Positions 62,462-64,000 of a DNA stretch of 64,000 nucleotides are shown here, piece after piece. Both the position numbers and the translations under genes were made by a program. Position 1 is the stretch's first letter, and the number at the start of each line of letters is the position of its first letter. The notes beneath the pieces are model-generated. The model saw nothing but the letters and a program-made list of their open reading frames with translations. It was not told the origin of the DNA and made no database searches. Source of the stretch: Paenibacillus baekrokdamisoli (GTDB lineage Bacteria > Bacillota > Bacilli > Paenibacillales > Paenibacillaceae); the NCBI RefSeq assembly GCF_003945345.1, contig NZ_AP019308.1:186001-250000 (forward strand). Direction: 5' to 3'.

Positions 62462-64000
62462 ATGAAAGCTGCAAGCCATGAAAGATGGGTGTGGATTGAA
62501 TTAATCGGGTTCGATAATACGGAAAGCGACTTTGGAGTTGCCAATTATTTGGACACTGTAGGGTTCATTCCCCAAAGCATCTCATTGCTCTTCTATACGC
62601 CTGATTTTGTTCATGCTCATGAAGGCATGGAGAGAGAATGGATTTTGCCGATGGAGGTTTGTTCTTATGGGGCACGTCCCTATGGCAAGGAACGTAATAG
62701 GCAGGAATGGACCAACTTTCAGCTTCGGAGTCTTGTCGCAGAGCTGCAAAAGCATGGTGTTGAAATGTATTGCAGTTTTTTTGATATCTATCAGTTTCAT
62801 GTAGGTGAAACTTTAAGGGCAAGCAAATGGTGTGCTGCTCATCCGGAGCTTTATGAAATGAGGAAGACGGGCGAGGCTTTCTCAGCTATTAATCCGTTAA
62901 GGCGGTTTAAGGATGGGAGCTACTATGAAGACTTATTTGTCAGCGATTTGATAAGAGTTATGCTGGACTACGGTTTTGATGGATACCATGGCGCTGACGG
63001 TTATACGAGTCCACGGCTTAGCCTTGCAGAGACCGATTACTCAGATGATATGGTAGATCAATTCGTAACACACAGCGGAGTGGAGCTCGGGACGGGACTA
63101 ACTGCTAACTGCGATGGCGATCCGTTCGAGATGGAGAAGCGGGCCGATTGGATTTGGAATCATAAGCGTCTGGAATGGATCCAATTTCATGGCATCAGAT
63201 GGGCACAGCTATGGCATAAAATTATGCCGGCCCTTCGTAAAGAGCGGAAAAAGGCCGTTATTAACACGGCATGGACAAGAGATCCGTTTGAAGCCTTATA
63301 CCGTTACGGAGTTGATTATCGACTGCTTGCGGATACCGGAGTGGACGGGTTTGTCGTAGAATCCGTCGGAGCTTCTTTATCTGCCGGTGCAGGGGAAACG
63401 GAATATGAACCGGGTTCGGAGTTTATGGCGATGCTGTTAGCCATTAAAGCTTACGTGCCGAATAAAAAGCTGATTTGCCTGAATGCGATTCAAGATACGA
63501 ATGAGCAGTGGGATGCACTGAGTCATGCTCCGACCGTACTGGAGAGGGATATCTATTCGTTGTCTAATTTGTATTTGCAAGATCGGACAGGGCTGAGCCG
63601 TTGTGCGTCGGGATTCATGGCTTGCCTCGGAGACGGAATTAGCCGGGATGGCTGGAACTGGATTTCTAAACGGTGGAATTCCGGGTTTGATGGCTGCCCT
63701 GGTCAAATTGTTGGAGCCAGTATGGTATGGTCTGATCAGCTCCTGCATCATTCATTGGAGGACTATGCTGTAACCCGCAATTGGCATGTTCACAAATATA
63801 TGAATGAATTGATAGCTCGTGGAGCGCCTTTGCACAAGGTTGTAAATATTAAGGATATTCAAGAAACGAATGGATCGATTCTTGTTACTCATCTACATCT
63901 ATTGCAAGGTGATGAATTACAAAGTGTTCTTGCTTATCGGGGCGGGCCGGCAATTCTAATTGGTAACATGACGGATCGTATATCCGGGATTGGAGCGGTC
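62462..64000 (+). CDS. Cytoplasmic TIM-barrel (glycosidase-like) protein, 3' end outside window
   Basis: Open frame of 513 codons from ATG 62462 (GGGGGATG upstream, 25 bp after the permease) to the window end. It has no signal peptide. Barrel-like segments: RWVWIELIGFDNTES, HGVEMYCSFFDIYQFH, MLDYGFDGYHGADGYTSPRL, YGVDYRLLADTGVDGFVVESV and CLGDGISRDGWNWISKRW. The layout suggests an unassigned glycoside-hydrolase-like family; I cannot name it or its catalytic residues with certainty. As last visible operon member behind the permeases, it likely acts on the imported compound. Confidence 0.82.
   Translation, partial: MKAASHERWVWIELIGFDNTESDFGVANYLDTVGFIPQSISLLFYTPDFVHAHEGMEREWILPMEVCSYGARPYGKERNRQEWTNFQLRSLVAELQKHGVEMYCSFFDIYQFHVGETLRASKWCAAHPELYEMRKTGEAFSAINPLRRFKDGSYYEDLFVSDLIRVMLDYGFDGYHGADGYTSPRLSLAETDYSDDMVDQFVTHSGVELGTGLTANCDGDPFEMEKRADWIWNHKRLEWIQFHGIRWAQLWHKIMPALRKERKKAVINTAWTRDPFEALYRYGVDYRLLADTGVDGFVVESVGASLSAGAGETEYEPGSEFMAMLLAIKAYVPNKKLICLNAIQDTNEQWDALSHAPTVLERDIYSLSNLYLQDRTGLSRCASGFMACLGDGISRDGWNWISKRWNSGFDGCPGQIVGASMVWSDQLLHHSLEDYAVTRNWHVHKYMNELIARGAPLHKVVNIKDIQETNGSILVTHLHLLQGDELQSVLAYRGGPAILIGNMTDRISGIGAV

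Noticed and set aside
1..64000. CRISPR arrays, tRNA or rRNA genes, prophage
   Set aside because: No regularly spaced repeats, cloverleaf-like genes, rRNA signatures or phage structural genes were noticed.

Overview
The window looks like chromosome of an endospore-forming Bacillota, most likely Paenibacillus or a close relative (Paenibacillaceae). The signs are strong GGAGG-type ribosome binding sites with frequent TTG/GTG starts, S-layer-homology (SLH) surface proteins, many lipoprotein sugar-binding proteins with LplB/YtcP-type permeases, YesM/YesN-type two-component pairs, a gerA-B-C germination operon and CotS-like kinases. I see no rRNA, tRNA, CRISPR array or intact insertion sequence.

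Layout. 1-12.1 kb: tail of an ABC permease, its binding protein (DUF3502-type C-terminus), a giant SLH/heparinase II-III/discoidin surface protein, a frameshifted SLH protein and a YesN/YesM pair. A piece of the binding-protein gene is duplicated on the far side of the giant gene. 12.1-14.0 kb: a scrapyard with a response-regulator stub, a serine-recombinase tail and a catalase that has lost its catalytic-His region. 14.2-22.8 kb: housekeeping and accessory genes: a GNAT acetyltransferase, a MocR regulator divergent from a PNPOx-like flavoprotein, a Crp-like regulator, DUF4386, two CotS-like kinases, a relic of a sugar ABC ATPase, and an AdaA-Ogt-2OG-oxygenase alkylation-repair operon. 23.0-25.6 kb: an unusual two-gene unit of a ketosynthase-like protein missing one catalytic His and a membrane histidine kinase.

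25.6-26.8 kb holds an acyl-CoA thioesterase gene boxed by two inverted copies of a structured repeat of about 210 bp; a third copy lies at 40.3 kb. 26.8-33.3 kb: a beta-propeller glycosidase divergent from a FadR-type regulator and a MalEFG-type sugar importer that shares its strand with a Cys/Met-type PLP enzyme. 33.4-40.1 kb: germination operon gerABC, a lipoprotein, a polysaccharide deacetylase and a YqfQ-like protein. 40.6-46.5 kb: ROK kinase plus RpiR regulator, purine nucleoside phosphorylase, sugar isomerase/epimerase, a small protein and a ROK repressor.

46.8-64.0 kb is the most system-like part: a secreted glycosidase-like protein with a discoidin domain spliced into its barrel, a YesM/YesN pair, then a long collinear operon of binding protein, phosphotriesterase-family hydrolase, two amidohydrolases (one lacking the HxH motif), a fucose/arabinose-isomerase-like protein, a creatinase-like M24 protein without metal ligands, an ASRT-family small-molecule-binding protein, two permeases and a barrel protein running off the end. 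The glycosidase gene and the operon carry an identical 25-bp element at almost the same distance from their starts, which ties them into one regulon, probably run by the AraC-type response regulator between them. The substrate cannot be read from sequence; a glycan or glycoside with an amide, lactone or ester decoration is the best inference.
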